This document shows positions 16,016-25,633 of a DNA stretch of 64,000 bases, in pieces. This DNA is from Saliniradius amylolyticus (lineage in GTDB: Bacteria; Pseudomonadota; Gammaproteobacteria; Enterobacterales; Alteromonadaceae), in NCBI RefSeq assembly GCF_003143555.1, contig NZ_CP029347.1, positions 930,001 through 994,000 on the forward strand, given 5' to 3'. How positions within the stretch are numbered: the stretch's first letter is position 1; every line of letters starts with the position of its first letter. The notes beneath the pieces are model-generated. The model was not told the DNA's origin. It made no database searches and saw only the letters and a program-made list of their open reading frames with translations. The translations under genes and the position numbers were made by a program.

Positions 16016-18982
16016 TCAGAAGCTGTACCTTACGCCGATGTTATAGCGCGGGCCTGTTTGCGTCAGGTTCACAATTTGTTCCTTGGCGCGCTCATGGCTG
16101 CGTGTATATTCATCGGTGATGTTGATGCCTTCGACAAACACGGACAGGTTTTCGTTGACCTGATAATTGGCATTGAAATCCCACTGACCGTAGTCTTCAA
16201 CATAGATAGGGTTTTGTAGCCCTAAGGTGTTGATTGTTGAGTCCAGGAAGGTGTCACGCCAGTTATAGGCCAGTCGAACCTGCAAGTCGTTCTTATCGTA
16301 GAAGGCAACAAAGTTGGCGGAATCGCTCAAGCCCAACAAGGCAAATTGCTCTTCCTGGCTCTGATTGTCGTAGTTGATGTCACCGTCAACCACTGTCAGG
16401 TTGATGATACTACCGAAGCCAGAGTCGCCATAAATGTGCTGCCAGGCGAATTCCCAGCCATCCAGCTCGGTGTCTTTCTGGTTTACCGGGATGGATATAT
16501 CGAAAGTGGCAGGAGCATCGCCATCGACGCCCAGGATAACGCCATTTTCTGTGACGGTTTCCGGGTAGTTTTCAATAATATACTGACGAATCAGAGTGTT
16601 ATTGTTACCAACTGCCGCCAGTGCCTCATCGTAACGTGCGCCTTGAGCAGGATGGGGCAGGTTGAAGGTTTGCTCTTCAACGGTAGTACGACCGATGAAG
16701 TTTTGACCATCCTTGCGGAAATAGCCCAGTGCAACATAACTGGCTTCGCCGTAATACCACTCCGCTGACAGGTCGAAGTTGTCAGACTCAAAGGGTTCCA
16801 GATCAGGGTTGCCTCTGGCTCCAGTGCCTCCGTTAATACGTACCAGAGAGTTAAGGGTTTGACCGCCCTGAATGTCTGAGTAACCGGGGCGAGCAATTGT
16901 GGTGCTATATGAGGCACGCAGGATAACGTCTTCCATCACCTCGATATCGAAGTCGATATTGGGGAGCACGTTGGAGTAACTACCTGTTAACTCACTGAAC
17001 TCAGACTCTCCGGTTGAAATAAGGTTAAACTCGTTGTCACCTGCCCACCCGATACTGGAGTAGGTCGGTACCAGAGCGCGAGAGGTTACGTCGGTTTTCT
17101 CATAACGTACACCTGCCACTAAGTTAACCGGCATACCGGCCCACCAATCCGAGAAGTTTGCCTGAATGTAAGCGGCTTGTTGCTCTTCCTCTGTGCGGCG
17201 GTCGGTGGTCATATCTGATGATGCACAGAAAGACGAGCCACAGTCACCGGCGTTTGGACCGATTTGTCCATAGGTTTGGTCGGCAATGTCTCGTACCGTA
17301 TCAAAATCCCAGCGGAAAAATTGTTGCAGCAAATCAGGATCATTACTGCCTGATACACCGAAGTTGCCGCTGATGCTGTCAGACTCAAAGACGGACAGGT
17401 CGATATCGCCAGCTTCGCCAACGCCCCCCCAGTTATCCTGCTGAACATTAGAGAATGCGGAGCGGTTTTCGACTTCGGTACTGGATACACCGAAGTCGAT
17501 GCTTTCCAGAACGCCATCGTCAAAGACATACTCCCCGTCCAGCTGGAACTGATCGATATCGGTACGCATCTGGCTGTTACGGAAAGAGCTGCCCGTCACG
17601 CGCATATTTTCGGCTTGGTTAGAGACGCCATCCGGCATGGTAATGCTGAGTACGGGGAAGTCTCCACTGAAGTCTGCTGTAGAAACGGAACGAACCCATG
17701 TGGCCATGCCGATCACGTTATTACTGCCATAAGGACCATCAGGACCTGACTCAGCCGATGAAGAGTGGAAATCAAACGTCATATTCAGGTTGTCGTTCAC
17801 CTGCCAGTCGGCGTTGAATCCCAAAGATTTGTTCTCGTTAGCGGTTGAGAAATTACCGCCACCCTGAGCCAGATCGCCAGGAGCGCCGAAGACCTCGGTA
17901 TAAACCAGGGGAGCGGCGACAGGGCCATCAGTCCATTGACCAGAGGAGGGGCCAAAGTTAAACCATGCGGAGACGTCGTTGTAACGGTCTTGCACTTCAT
18001 TTTTGGAATAGGTGTAGTCGAGCGTCGTAACCAGTGAGTCAACAGGCCTGTATTGCAGCGTGAGTTGCCCATTGGTTCTGGTACGCTCGATTTCGTGGAA
18101 GGCATACCCCAAACTTTGAGGCACAGAGTATACGCCTTCACCGTCCAGAGGACTGTTCTGATGCGCGCCTTCACCGTCTGGGATTAGGCCGCCCCATTCA
18201 GCATTATTGCCCGCCCAGTCAAAACCGTTTACCGATGCGGGGAAGGTACGCCAACCCCCGGAGTTTGCTTGCTGGTTACCACTGTCACGCTTTTGATAGC
18301 TCGCGGAGAGCGCAACGCCGATGGTGTCATCCTCAAAGGTATTGCTGTAGAGGCCAGAGAGCTCTGGAGTAATGGAGGAACCTTCATCGGTTGACTGGTC
18401 CATAACCCCTTTAAGACCAACGGTCGCTTTTAAGCCGGGCGCATCGAGAGGGCGAGTGGTACGGATGTTAATGGTAGAGCCCATACCGCCTGTGGGGATA
18501 TCGGCACGCCCTGTCTTATAAACGTCGACTGCGGCGACGCCTTCGGAGGCCAGGTTGGCAAAATCAAATGATCGGGACGATGATGCTGATGTCGCTTCCA
18601 GCGAGGAAGTGGGCATCTGACGACCGTTTAGCGTGACTAGGTTAAAGTCCGGGCCAAAGCCACGCACGGTAACCCGGCTACCCTCACCGTTGGCTCTGTC
18701 AATGGATACACCGGTGATCCGTTGCAGTGACTCTGCCAGGTTAGTATCAGGAAATTTGCCGATGTCTTCGGCTGAAATGGACTCAACAACGCCGTCAGAG
18801 CTGCGTTTGACATCCATTGAACGAACCAGACTGCCTTTAATACCCTTAATTTTAATGACTTCGACATCTTGCTCTACGTCATTGTTATTCTGTTCATTGT
18901 CTTGAGCAATGACGGAAGATGAGGCGAACGCCAGAGCCAGGCTGGCGGCTAACTGTGTTTTCTTAAAGCGTTTTATATTCAT
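16016..18982 (-). CDS. TonB-dependent receptor for beta-glucan oligosaccharides
   Basis: A 988-residue outer-membrane receptor. A signal peptide covers residues 1-26 (cleavage after VIA). The plug (about 45-165) contains SISAEDIGKFPDTNLAESLQRITGVSIDR and VTVRGFGPDFNLVTLNGRQMP, the pattern of the Xanthomonas/Caulobacter-type carbohydrate TonB receptors. The C-terminus is the barrel with the terminal aromatic signature YNIGVRYSF. Two LacI-type operators and a good promoter lie upstream. The substrate (laminarin or other beta-glucan oligosaccharides) is inferred from the GH3/GH16 and GH1 genes sharing the operator. TonB/ExbBD are not in the window. Confidence 0.92.
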   Translation of the reverse strand: MNIKRFKKTQLAASLALAFASSSVIAQDNEQNNNDVEQDVEVIKIKGIKGSLVRSMDVKRSSDGVVESISAEDIGKFPDTNLAESLQRITGVSIDRANGEGSRVTVRGFGPDFNLVTLNGRQMPTSSLEATSASSSRSFDFANLASEGVAAVDVYKTGRADIPTGGMGSTINIRTTRPLDAPGLKATVGLKGVMDQSTDEGSSITPELSGLYSNTFEDDTIGVALSASYQKRDSGNQQANSGGWRTFPASVNGFDWAGNNAEWGGLIPDGEGAHQNSPLDGEGVYSVPQSLGYAFHEIERTRTNGQLTLQYRPVDSLVTTLDYTYSKNEVQDRYNDVSAWFNFGPSSGQWTDGPVAAPLVYTEVFGAPGDLAQGGGNFSTANENKSLGFNADWQVNDNLNMTFDFHSSSAESGPDGPYGSNNVIGMATWVRSVSTADFSGDFPVLSITMPDGVSNQAENMRVTGSSFRNSQMRTDIDQFQLDGEYVFDDGVLESIDFGVSSTEVENRSAFSNVQQDNWGGVGEAGDIDLSVFESDSISGNFGVSGSNDPDLLQQFFRWDFDTVRDIADQTYGQIGPNAGDCGSSFCASSDMTTDRRTEEEQQAAYIQANFSDWWAGMPVNLVAGVRYEKTDVTSRALVPTYSSIGWAGDNEFNLISTGESEFSELTGSYSNVLPNIDFDIEVMEDVILRASYSTTIARPGYSDIQGGQTLNSLVRINGGTGARGNPDLEPFESDNFDLSAEWYYGEASYVALGYFRKDGQNFIGRTTVEEQTFNLPHPAQGARYDEALAAVGNNNTLIRQYIIENYPETVTENGVILGVDGDAPATFDISIPVNQKDTELDGWEFAWQHIYGDSGFGSIINLTVVDGDINYDNQSQEEQFALLGLSDSANFVAFYDKNDLQVRLAYNWRDTFLDSTINTLGLQNPIYVEDYGQWDFNANYQVNENLSVFVEGINITDEYTRSHERAKEQIVNLTQTGPRYNIGVRYSF

Positions 18983-19012
18983 GTGCTGTGACCTGTTTCC
19001 CGTAATGTTTGC

Positions 19013-19026
19013 TGAAAGCGCTTACA
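19013..19026. promoter_or_regulatory. LacI-type operator 3 (TonB receptor leader)
   Basis: TGAAAGCGCTTACA differs by one base from the palindrome TGTAAGCGCTTACA. It lies 30 bp before the receptor start codon and 31 bp centre to centre from operator 4, about three helical turns. Confidence 0.74.
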
Positions 19027-19043
19027 TTTCGCCTTACTAAAAA

Positions 19044-19057
19044 TGGAAGCGCTTACA
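19044..19057. promoter_or_regulatory. LacI-type operator 4 (TonB receptor promoter)
   Basis: TGGAAGCGCTTACA differs by one base from TGTAAGCGCTTACA. It sits just downstream of the predicted -10 box, over the expected transcription start, a position suited to repression. Confidence 0.76.
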
Positions 19058-19062
19058 TTCAG

Positions 19063-19091
19063 ATGTTATGGCAATACTAAAGCTAGATCAA
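19063..19091 (-). promoter_or_regulatory. Sigma-70-type promoter of the TonB receptor
   Basis: On the minus strand TTGATC (19091-19086) is followed after 17 nt by TAACAT (19068-19063). The spacing is ideal, and operator 4 begins 5 bp downstream of the -10. No experimental start site is known. Confidence 0.6.
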
Positions 19092-19225
19092 TGTCCGATA
19101 GCAAAAAATTTACATTTAGTGACAAGAGTTGAGTACGGTTAATGCCATTACAGCGGGTGCTTGGGGCTTCACAAGGCGCGGGTTGTTATTTTTTGGTTAA
19201 CAGTGCGCGCCGGAGAAAAGGAATG

Positions 19226-20827
19226 TTAGCGATATGTAGCGGGCAACAGTACAGTGGGAGAAGGACTCTCTGATTGCTGCGGGTAATCCAGGTTATAATG
19301 AAGTCCCCGGCTTTCTTTACGCTGCATGGCGCAATGCACGATGAGCTCGGCAACGGTGACCAGGTTACGCAGTTCCAGTAGGTTATTACTGACCCGAAAA
19401 TTAGCGTAGTACTCATGGATTTCCTGCTTTAACAGGTCGATGCGGTGTAAGGCTCTTTCCAATCGCTTATTAGTGCGCACGATCCCCACATAGTCCCACA
19501 TAAACAGCCTGAGTTCGTGCCAGTTATGCTGAATGACGACTTCTTCGTCCGAGTCGCTGACCCGGCTTTCATCCCAGGGTTTTATGGGGGCATTGGAGAG
19601 GGGAATGTCCAATTTGGACAGGATGTCTTTGGCGGCGGCTTGGGCGAAGACCACGCACTCCAGCAGAGAGTTGCTGGCCATGCGGTTGGCACCGTGTAAG
19701 CCGGTATAAGCTACCTCGCCAATGGCGTAAAGATTCTGCATATCCGTGCGTCCGTTAAAGTCGGTCATCACTCCGCCGCATGTGTAATGCGCGGCAGGCA
19801 CAACCGGTATGGGCTGGCGGGTAATATCAATGCCCAGCGAGCGGCACTTACGATAAATGGTTGGGAAGTGCTTAACAATAAAGTCGGCAGGCTTGTGACT
19901 GATATCCAAATACAAACAGTCTGCGCCGGTACGTTTCATCTCATAATCGATGGCGCGAGCTACGATGTCTCTCGGGGCAAGCTCACCGCGCTCGTCAAAT
20001 CTATGCATAAAGCGTTGGCCATCGGCGTGCACCAGGTAAGCCCCTTCGCCCCGTAGCGCCTCGGTGATCAGGAAGTTCCGCGCTTCGGGATGATATAAGC
20101 AGGTAGGATGGAATTGGTTAAACTCCATGTTGGCTACCCGACAACCTGCACGCCATGCCATGGCAATGCCATCACCGCTGGAGACGTCCGGGTTCGAGGT
20201 ATACTGATACACCTTACTGGCACCGCCGGTAGCAAGGGTGACAAACCGGCTCCGGATGACTTCAACCTTTTCCCGGTTGCGGTTCCAGACATAAGCCCCT
20301 AACAGAGTATCCGGTCGGGTTTTGTCCTTGATTAAGTCGACCGCATTATAGCGTTCGAAAAGATGAATATTTGGATGCGCCTTGACGGCGTCGATGAGCG
20401 TGGTTTGCACCGCTTTACCCGTGGCATCAGCGGCGTGCAGAATGCGTCTGTGGCTATGACCGCCCTCACGGGTCAGGTGATAGCGTGGTTCGCCGTTACT
20501 ACTGTCTTCCTGATCGAAGGGCACACCAAAGTTAATCAACCACTCCATGGCTGACCTGGCATGTTCCGCAGTATATTCCACCGCTTTTCGATCGCACAGG
20601 TCGGCACCGGCCTGCATGGTATCCTGTACATGGGATTCGATAGAGTCGGTTTCATCAAACACCGCAGCAATACCCCCCTGAGCGTACAGTGTGGATCCTT
20701 CACTGACGGAACTTTTGCTCAACACGATAATCTGACACTGCTCAGCCATGCTTAAGGCAAGGCTAAGACCGGCAGCACCACTACCGATAATAAGAAGATC
20801 GCACTGGTGTTCAATGGCTTGGCTCAT
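19226..20827 (-). CDS. nadB: L-aspartate oxidase
   Basis: A 533-residue FAD enzyme that oxidises L-aspartate to iminoaspartate, the first step of NAD synthesis from aspartate. The N-terminal dinucleotide fold reads [17 protein letters not shown]. The flavoprotein signatures [21 protein letters not shown]-type, GLYAIGEVA-like (here [18 protein letters not shown]) and SLLECVVF are intact. I start at the Met giving [10 protein letters not shown], which aligns with the family N-terminus; a longer 551-residue reading adds 18 unlikely residues. It diverges from rpoE, the usual gammaproteobacterial arrangement. Confidence 0.94.
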   Translation of the reverse strand: MSQAIEHQCDLLIIGSGAAGLSLALSMAEQCQIIVLSKSSVSEGSTLYAQGGIAAVFDETDSIESHVQDTMQAGADLCDRKAVEYTAEHARSAMEWLINFGVPFDQEDSSNGEPRYHLTREGGHSHRRILHAADATGKAVQTTLIDAVKAHPNIHLFERYNAVDLIKDKTRPDTLLGAYVWNRNREKVEVIRSRFVTLATGGASKVYQYTSNPDVSSGDGIAMAWRAGCRVANMEFNQFHPTCLYHPEARNFLITEALRGEGAYLVHADGQRFMHRFDERGELAPRDIVARAIDYEMKRTGADCLYLDISHKPADFIVKHFPTIYRKCRSLGIDITRQPIPVVPAAHYTCGGVMTDFNGRTDMQNLYAIGEVAYTGLHGANRMASNSLLECVVFAQAAAKDILSKLDIPLSNAPIKPWDESRVSDSDEEVVIQHNWHELRLFMWDYVGIVRTNKRLERALHRIDLLKQEIHEYYANFRVSNNLLELRNLVTVAELIVHCAMQRKESRGLHYNLDYPQQSESPSPTVLLPATYR

Positions 20828-20971
20828 AGACTTGTATCGGGCTTTATCGATCCTATATTTGAAAGCCATGATAGTATGCATTTGGGGTGGAAATAAAAGC
20901 GTTTCGGCGTATTTATTCCCCCGTTTCGGATAAAAATTTGCAAAAATTAGCCGCCAGGATGAATTTCCTCC

Positions 20972-20998
20972 GAACTTTTAATAACAAGCAGAGTCTAC
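20972..20998 (+). promoter_or_regulatory. Sigma-E-type promoter of the rpoE operon
   Basis: GAACTT (20972-20977), a 16-nt spacer, then TCTAC (20994-20998) match the sigma-E consensus layout of a GAACTT -35 and a TCTGA-like -10. The position 55 bp before the rpoE start fits positive autoregulation, known for this sigma factor in relatives. Confidence 0.72.
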
Positions 20999-21053
20999 TA
21001 GATGCTTGCGAGAGCCAAAGCATCGCATTAGTGGTAAGGGAGATGTGGCTCGA

Positions 21054-21632
21054 ATGAGCGAGCAGATAACAGATCAACAGTTGGTTGAACGGGTACAAAA
21101 AGGGGATAAGCGGGCATTTAACCTGTTAGTTGAGAAGTACCAGCATAAAGTGACCCATCTGGTGTCGCGGTACGTGAAAAACTCAGGGGATGTGGCCGAT
21201 GTCGCTCAGGAAGCTTTTATCAAGGCCTACCGGGCTTTGCCGAACTTTCGTGGCGACAGTGCGTTTTACACCTGGTTGTACCGAATTGCGGTAAATACCG
21301 CCAAGAATTATCTGGTGGCCCAGGGACGCAAACCACCCGCCAACGACGTTGACGCCGAGGAAGCGGATTTCTACGATGGCAGTGAAGCGTTGAAGGAAAA
21401 CAGTTCGCCTGAGCGCACACTGATGTCAGAACAAATGAAGACCTTATTGTTCGACACCGTCGACAGCTTGCCCGAGGAGTTGAGGGTAGCGATCACGCTG
21501 AGGGAGATGGAAGGAATGAGTTATGAGGAAATCGCCACTGTGATGGATTGTCCGGTGGGAACGGTACGTTCAAGGATTTTCCGGGCTCGGGAAGCTATCG
21601 ACAAAGTGATACAGCCTCTGTTACAACAGTAA
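21054..21632 (+). CDS. rpoE: RNA polymerase sigma-E factor
   Basis: A 192-residue ECF sigma factor for the envelope-stress response. Region 2 contains KYQHKVTHLVSRYV and the DVAQEAFIKAYRALPNFRGDSAFYTWLYRIAVNTAKNYL core. Region 4 contains LPEELRVAITLREMEGMSYEEIATVMDCPVGTVRSRIFRAREAI. The start is the ATG following AAGGGAG, which gives the family length (E. coli 191) and N-terminus (MSEQITDQQLVERVQ). It heads the operon rpoE-rseA-rseB-rseC. Confidence 0.96.
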   Translation: MSEQITDQQLVERVQKGDKRAFNLLVEKYQHKVTHLVSRYVKNSGDVADVAQEAFIKAYRALPNFRGDSAFYTWLYRIAVNTAKNYLVAQGRKPPANDVDAEEADFYDGSEALKENSSPERTLMSEQMKTLLFDTVDSLPEELRVAITLREMEGMSYEEIATVMDCPVGTVRSRIFRAREAIDKVIQPLLQQ

Positions 21633-21658
21633 CGGGCGTAATGCAGGAAAAGTGCTAT

Positions 21659-22249
21659 ATGACGCAACAACAAGATGAACATTTGTCGGCAATGATGGAT
21701 GGAGAGCATGGCGAGTCTACCTTTGTAGATCGGCTCTACGATAATGCTGAACTTGCAGGCAAATGGCGCCGGTACCATCTGATTCGGGATGGATTGCGTA
21801 AAGAGCTCCCCCCGGAGATGGATTTGGACTTCAGTGCCAAAGTCGCTGAAGCCATCGACCAAGAGCCCGCCATAGTGGCCCCCAAGTCTGATATCAGACA
21901 ATGGCCCGTAGTGCGTAACTTGGTGCCGTTGGTTCGTTCCGGTGGTCAATTCGCCATCGCAGCATCGGTTGCGGCCGCCACCATATTTGGTGTGCAACAG
22001 TTGCATCAGCCCCAGGTTACCGAACCCTTTAATACAGCGCCGACTCTTGGTGCCAAAGGGGGACTGTCACCGGTGAGCCTTGAACAAACCAGGCAAATGC
22101 CCAATACGGATGCCTTGCAGCAAAAACGCCGTATTAATGCTTACATGACTGATCATCAGCGGCAGATGCGCCTTAAGGCTATGGCTCAGCAAACGCAACA
22201 AAAAGACCCAGAAACTCAGTCAAAGACTCCTCAGGACCAACCACGTTAA
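21659..22249 (+). CDS. rseA: Sigma-E anti-sigma factor RseA
   Basis: A 196-residue anti-sigma factor. The cytoplasmic N-terminal domain (LSAMMDGEH...KWRRYHLIRDGLR) binds RpoE. A single membrane segment (about residues 100-118, GQFAIAASVAAATIFGV) is followed by a periplasmic tail rich in Gln that ends AQQTQQKDPETQ. The start is taken at the ATG behind CAGGAAAAG; upstream in-frame Met codons lie inside rpoE. RseA is degraded by DegS/RseP on envelope stress (family knowledge). Confidence 0.93.
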   Translation: MTQQQDEHLSAMMDGEHGESTFVDRLYDNAELAGKWRRYHLIRDGLRKELPPEMDLDFSAKVAEAIDQEPAIVAPKSDIRQWPVVRNLVPLVRSGGQFAIAASVAAATIFGVQQLHQPQVTEPFNTAPTLGAKGGLSPVSLEQTRQMPNTDALQQKRRINAYMTDHQRQMRLKAMAQQTQQKDPETQSKTPQDQPR

Positions 22250-22250
22250 T

Positions 22251-23225
22251 ATGCTCAAACGCGGTGCTTTGCTTGTCATTCTGGTCTTGTCCTGTGCCTC
22301 CGTTGCGTTAGCGGATACGGCCCATTCCGCGAAGGCCTGGCTGGAGAAAATGAGCCAGGCGTTGCATTCTCTTAACTACCGAATTTCCTTCGTTCAGCTT
22401 CAGGAAAACGGCGACTTTGAACCCTATTTATGGCGTCATGCTGTTGTTGACGGCGTTGAGATGGAGCATCTGAGCCTGCAAAATGGCCCTGGTCGGGAGG
22501 TGGTGCGTATTGGCGATAGAGTCAGCTATTTTGAGCCCAATGTGCCTGCCTATTCGCTACGATCCCAGGTCATTAATGGCCCTTTGCCCGCAGAAATGCT
22601 CCGTGATCCTACGATAATTCAGCAGGGATACGACCTGGTGACGGTCGGACGCAGTCGCATTAGCGGACGGCCCGCGCAGCAGTTACGTATAGTGAGTAAA
22701 GATAAGAGTCGCTATGGCTTTAACCTGTGGCTGGATCAGCAAACGGGATTGTTATTGCGAATGGATATGATGGATCCACAGGGGCGAGCCCTTGAGCAGA
22801 TACAGGTAACATCTTTGCAGGTTTCTGCCGAACCCGACGAATATTTCACTCGCATTGAAACCGCAAAGCTGCCTGATGTGATTGAACGGGACGTGAATAG
22901 CGGTACTATCAATCGATGGCAGATAAACTGGCTGCCTGCCGGAATGCAGGTCGTGCGTCGGGATACCCATCAACTGCCGCTGACCGGAGCTTTGGTGGAC
23001 TACATCATGCTCAGTGACGGCCTGATTGATGTCAGTGTGTATCTACAAAAAATTCAATCTGGTTCGGGCGACGATGGGTGGTTAAGGCACAGTGGTGATA
23101 CACTGCTGTCAATTCAGCAGGGGCCTCTCGAAGTGACTGTGGTGGGGAAACTTCCACCAAAGACAGCTAAGGCAATAGCCGAGTCCGTTTCTTTGAATAC
23201 TGCAGCGGTGAGCGCCAGACCATGA
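22251..23225 (+). CDS. rseB: Periplasmic sigma-E regulator RseB/MucB
   Basis: A 324-residue periplasmic protein with an N-terminal signal peptide (about residues 1-21, ending ALA). The MucB/RseB fold reads AWLEKMSQALHSLNYRISFVQLQ at the start and has LPAGMQVVRRDTHQLP in the C-terminal domain. It protects RseA from cleavage and senses mislocalised lipoprotein or lipopolysaccharide. It starts 1 nt after rseA and overlaps rseC by 4 nt. Confidence 0.93.
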   Translation: MLKRGALLVILVLSCASVALADTAHSAKAWLEKMSQALHSLNYRISFVQLQENGDFEPYLWRHAVVDGVEMEHLSLQNGPGREVVRIGDRVSYFEPNVPAYSLRSQVINGPLPAEMLRDPTIIQQGYDLVTVGRSRISGRPAQQLRIVSKDKSRYGFNLWLDQQTGLLLRMDMMDPQGRALEQIQVTSLQVSAEPDEYFTRIETAKLPDVIERDVNSGTINRWQINWLPAGMQVVRRDTHQLPLTGALVDYIMLSDGLIDVSVYLQKIQSGSGDDGWLRHSGDTLLSIQQGPLEVTVVGKLPPKTAKAIAESVSLNTAAVSARP

Positions 23226-23707
23226 TTGAAGAAGTCGGCACTATTACCGAGGTAAAGGATGGCTATATTTGGGTAAAAACCCAGATTAAAACTACTTGCG
23301 GCGGTTGTGCCGCTAATGACGATTGCGGCACTGGCAGCATTGCTAAGGCATTATCTCCCCGGGCGCAGACGCTGGTCTTTGCGTGGGATGAAGCGGCCCA
23401 TATTGGCCAGCAGGTGAAGTTGGGCATTCCTGAACAGTCTCTGCTCGGCGCGTCAGTATTGATGTATCTTTTCCCTCTGTTGACCCTCATCGCGGCAGCA
23501 CTGTTGGCTGACTGGGCCTTGCCCCGGTTAGGCCTGAACGGTGAGTTATGGGTTGTCCTGAGTTCGTTTGCGGCTACGGCAGCTTGTTTCTACTGGCTGA
23601 GAGGGTGCTTTAAGGACAGCCGTCGCGCTCAGCGTTTTCAGCCTCAGTTACTGTGTTTGCTACCGTGGCATGGTCGGCGGCTGAGTGTGCAACAACTCGA
23701 ACCCTAA
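23222..23707 (+). CDS. rseC: RseC/MucC family membrane protein
   Basis: A 161-residue inner-membrane protein, the fourth gene of the sigma-E operon. The N-terminal part has a cysteine cluster (TTCGGCAANDDCGTGS, about residues 25-40) typical of RseC. Two transmembrane helices (about 78-99 and 105-124) follow. RseC is a positive modulator of the pathway in relatives, and similar proteins are linked to Rnf/Rsx-dependent redox control. A complete rsx operon lies 35 kb further on. Confidence 0.9.
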   Translation: MIEEVGTITEVKDGYIWVKTQIKTTCGGCAANDDCGTGSIAKALSPRAQTLVFAWDEAAHIGQQVKLGIPEQSLLGASVLMYLFPLLTLIAAALLADWALPRLGLNGELWVVLSSFAATAACFYWLRGCFKDSRRAQRFQPQLLCLLPWHGRRLSVQQLEP

Positions 23708-23809
23708 ACTTTACCTATTAATCGGTTGGGGTCCTGCGATATAATCCCCGCATTCTGAGCTGACCCCGCACGGGGCAAGAGTTAAAGTACCCAAAGCGAG
23801 TTTTAGCGA

Positions 23810-25633
23810 GTGTCAAAAAAGCATCCCATTGAACATAAAGATTTCGATCACATCCGCAATTTTTCCATCATTGCGCACATCGACCATGGCAAGTCCACTT
23901 TATCAGACCGTCTGATTCAGCACTGCGGTGGTCTGACCGATCGGGAAATGAACGAACAGGTATTGGACTCCATGGATCTGGAGAGAGAACGGGGCATTAC
24001 CATCAAGGCCCAGAGTGTGACCCTGGACTACACAGCCAAGAATGGCGAAACCTATCAACTTAACTTTATCGACACCCCAGGCCACGTAGACTTTTCCTAT
24101 GAAGTGTCCCGTTCCTTGAAAGCCTGTGAAGGGGCTTTGCTGGTGGTGGACGCGGGGCAGGGTGTGGAAGCCCAGACCCTGGCCAACTGTTATACCGCCA
24201 TCGAAATGGACCTGGAAGTGGTGCCGATTCTTAATAAGATCGACCTGCCACAAGCCGATCCTCTGCGTGTGGCTGAAGAAATTGAAGATATTGTTGGCAT
24301 CGACGCATTAGAAGCGGTGCGCTGCTCGGCCAAGACCGGTATGGGCATCGAAGAAGTGTTGGAAGAAATCGTCGATAAGATCCCCCCTCCTGAAGGCACG
24401 GTGGAAGCGCCGCTGCGCGCGCTGATTGTGGACTCCTGGTTCGATAACTATCAGGGCGTCGTCTCCCTGGTGCGGGTATTTGAGGGGGAACTCAAAGCGG
24501 GCGACAAGATTAAAATCATGTCCAATGGTAATGAACATATTGCCGATAAGGTGGGGATTTTTACGCCCAAGCCGCTGGAAACCGGCGAACTTCAGGCCGG
24601 TGAAGTGGGTTATATTGTGGCCGGTATTAAGGAAATCCAGGGCGCACCTGTTGGGGATACGATTACCACCTCTAAATACCCCGCTCAGGAAATGCTGTCG
24701 GGCTTCCAAAAGGTTAAGCCTCAGGTCTATGCGGGAATGTTCCCCATCAGTTCTGACGACTATGAAGACTTTCGTGACGCGTTGGCAAAGTTATGCCTGA
24801 ATGACGCCTCGTTGTTTTATGAACCGGAAAATTCCGCTGCGTTGGGCTTCGGCTTCCGAATCGGCTTTCTGGGCATGCTGCACATGGAGATCATTCAGGA
24901 GCGTCTGGAGCGGGAGTACGATCTGGATCTTATCACTACCGCGCCGACGGTCATCTACGAAGTGGTGACCAACGATGGTCAAAAACTGTCGGTGGATAGC
25001 CCGTCTAAGCTACCACCGGTCAATGATATTGCCGAAATCCACGAGCCCGTGGTCGAAGCCAATATTCTGGTGCCGGAGGAGTTTTTAGGCAATGTCATCA
25101 CGCTGTGCGTGGAAAAACGTGGCATGCAGACCAAAATGGCCTATCACGGTAAGCAGGTCGCGGTAAGCTATGATATCCCTATGGCAGAAGTGGTGATGGA
25201 TTTCTTTGATCGCCTTAAGTCCACCACTCGTGGTTTTGCCTCTCTGGATTATCATTTCAAGAAGTTCCAGCAAGCCGACATGGTGAGGGTGGATATTCTG
25301 GTCAACGGCGAGCGAGTCGATGCTCTGGCCATGATCACGCACAGAGATAACGCGCAGGGGCGTGGTAGACAGTTGGTGGAGAAACTTAGAGAGTTGATCC
25401 CAAGGCAGATGTTTGACATCGCTATTCAGGCGGCCATTGGTACACATGTGATCGCCCGAAGCACTGTAAAACAGTTGCGTAAAAACGTAATAGCGAAGTG
25501 TTATGGCGGTGATGTGAGCCGTAAGAAAAAGCTATTGCAGAAACAGAAAGAAGGTAAGAAGCGGATGAAGCAAGTGGGCAATGTGGAATTGCCACAAGAT
25601 GCCTTCCTGGCCGTACTCAAAGTAGGAAAGTAA
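23810..25633 (+). CDS. lepA: Elongation factor 4 (LepA)
   Basis: A 607-residue translational GTPase that back-translocates or remodels ribosomes. The G1 motif is AHIDHGKST, then [22 protein letters not shown] and NKIDLP. The C-terminal LepA-specific domain ends [22 protein letters not shown]. The start is GTG; an N-terminal extension of about ten residues precedes the usual [19 protein letters not shown] box lies at 23740-23745. The stop codon abuts the lepB ATG, so the two are coupled. Confidence 0.96.
   Translation: MSKKHPIEHKDFDHIRNFSIIAHIDHGKSTLSDRLIQHCGGLTDREMNEQVLDSMDLERERGITIKAQSVTLDYTAKNGETYQLNFIDTPGHVDFSYEVSRSLKACEGALLVVDAGQGVEAQTLANCYTAIEMDLEVVPILNKIDLPQADPLRVAEEIEDIVGIDALEAVRCSAKTGMGIEEVLEEIVDKIPPPEGTVEAPLRALIVDSWFDNYQGVVSLVRVFEGELKAGDKIKIMSNGNEHIADKVGIFTPKPLETGELQAGEVGYIVAGIKEIQGAPVGDTITTSKYPAQEMLSGFQKVKPQVYAGMFPISSDDYEDFRDALAKLCLNDASLFYEPENSAALGFGFRIGFLGMLHMEIIQERLEREYDLDLITTAPTVIYEVVTNDGQKLSVDSPSKLPPVNDIAEIHEPVVEANILVPEEFLGNVITLCVEKRGMQTKMAYHGKQVAVSYDIPMAEVVMDFFDRLKSTTRGFASLDYHFKKFQQADMVRVDILVNGERVDALAMITHRDNAQGRGRQLVEKLRELIPRQMFDIAIQAAIGTHVIARSTVKQLRKNVIAKCYGGDVSRKKKLLQKQKEGKKRMKQVGNVELPQDAFLAVLKVGK

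Noticed and set aside
16016-18982. Siderophore receptor
   Set aside because: The plug pattern and the LacI operators with glycoside hydrolases favour a carbohydrate receptor; no iron-related genes or Fur box were seen.
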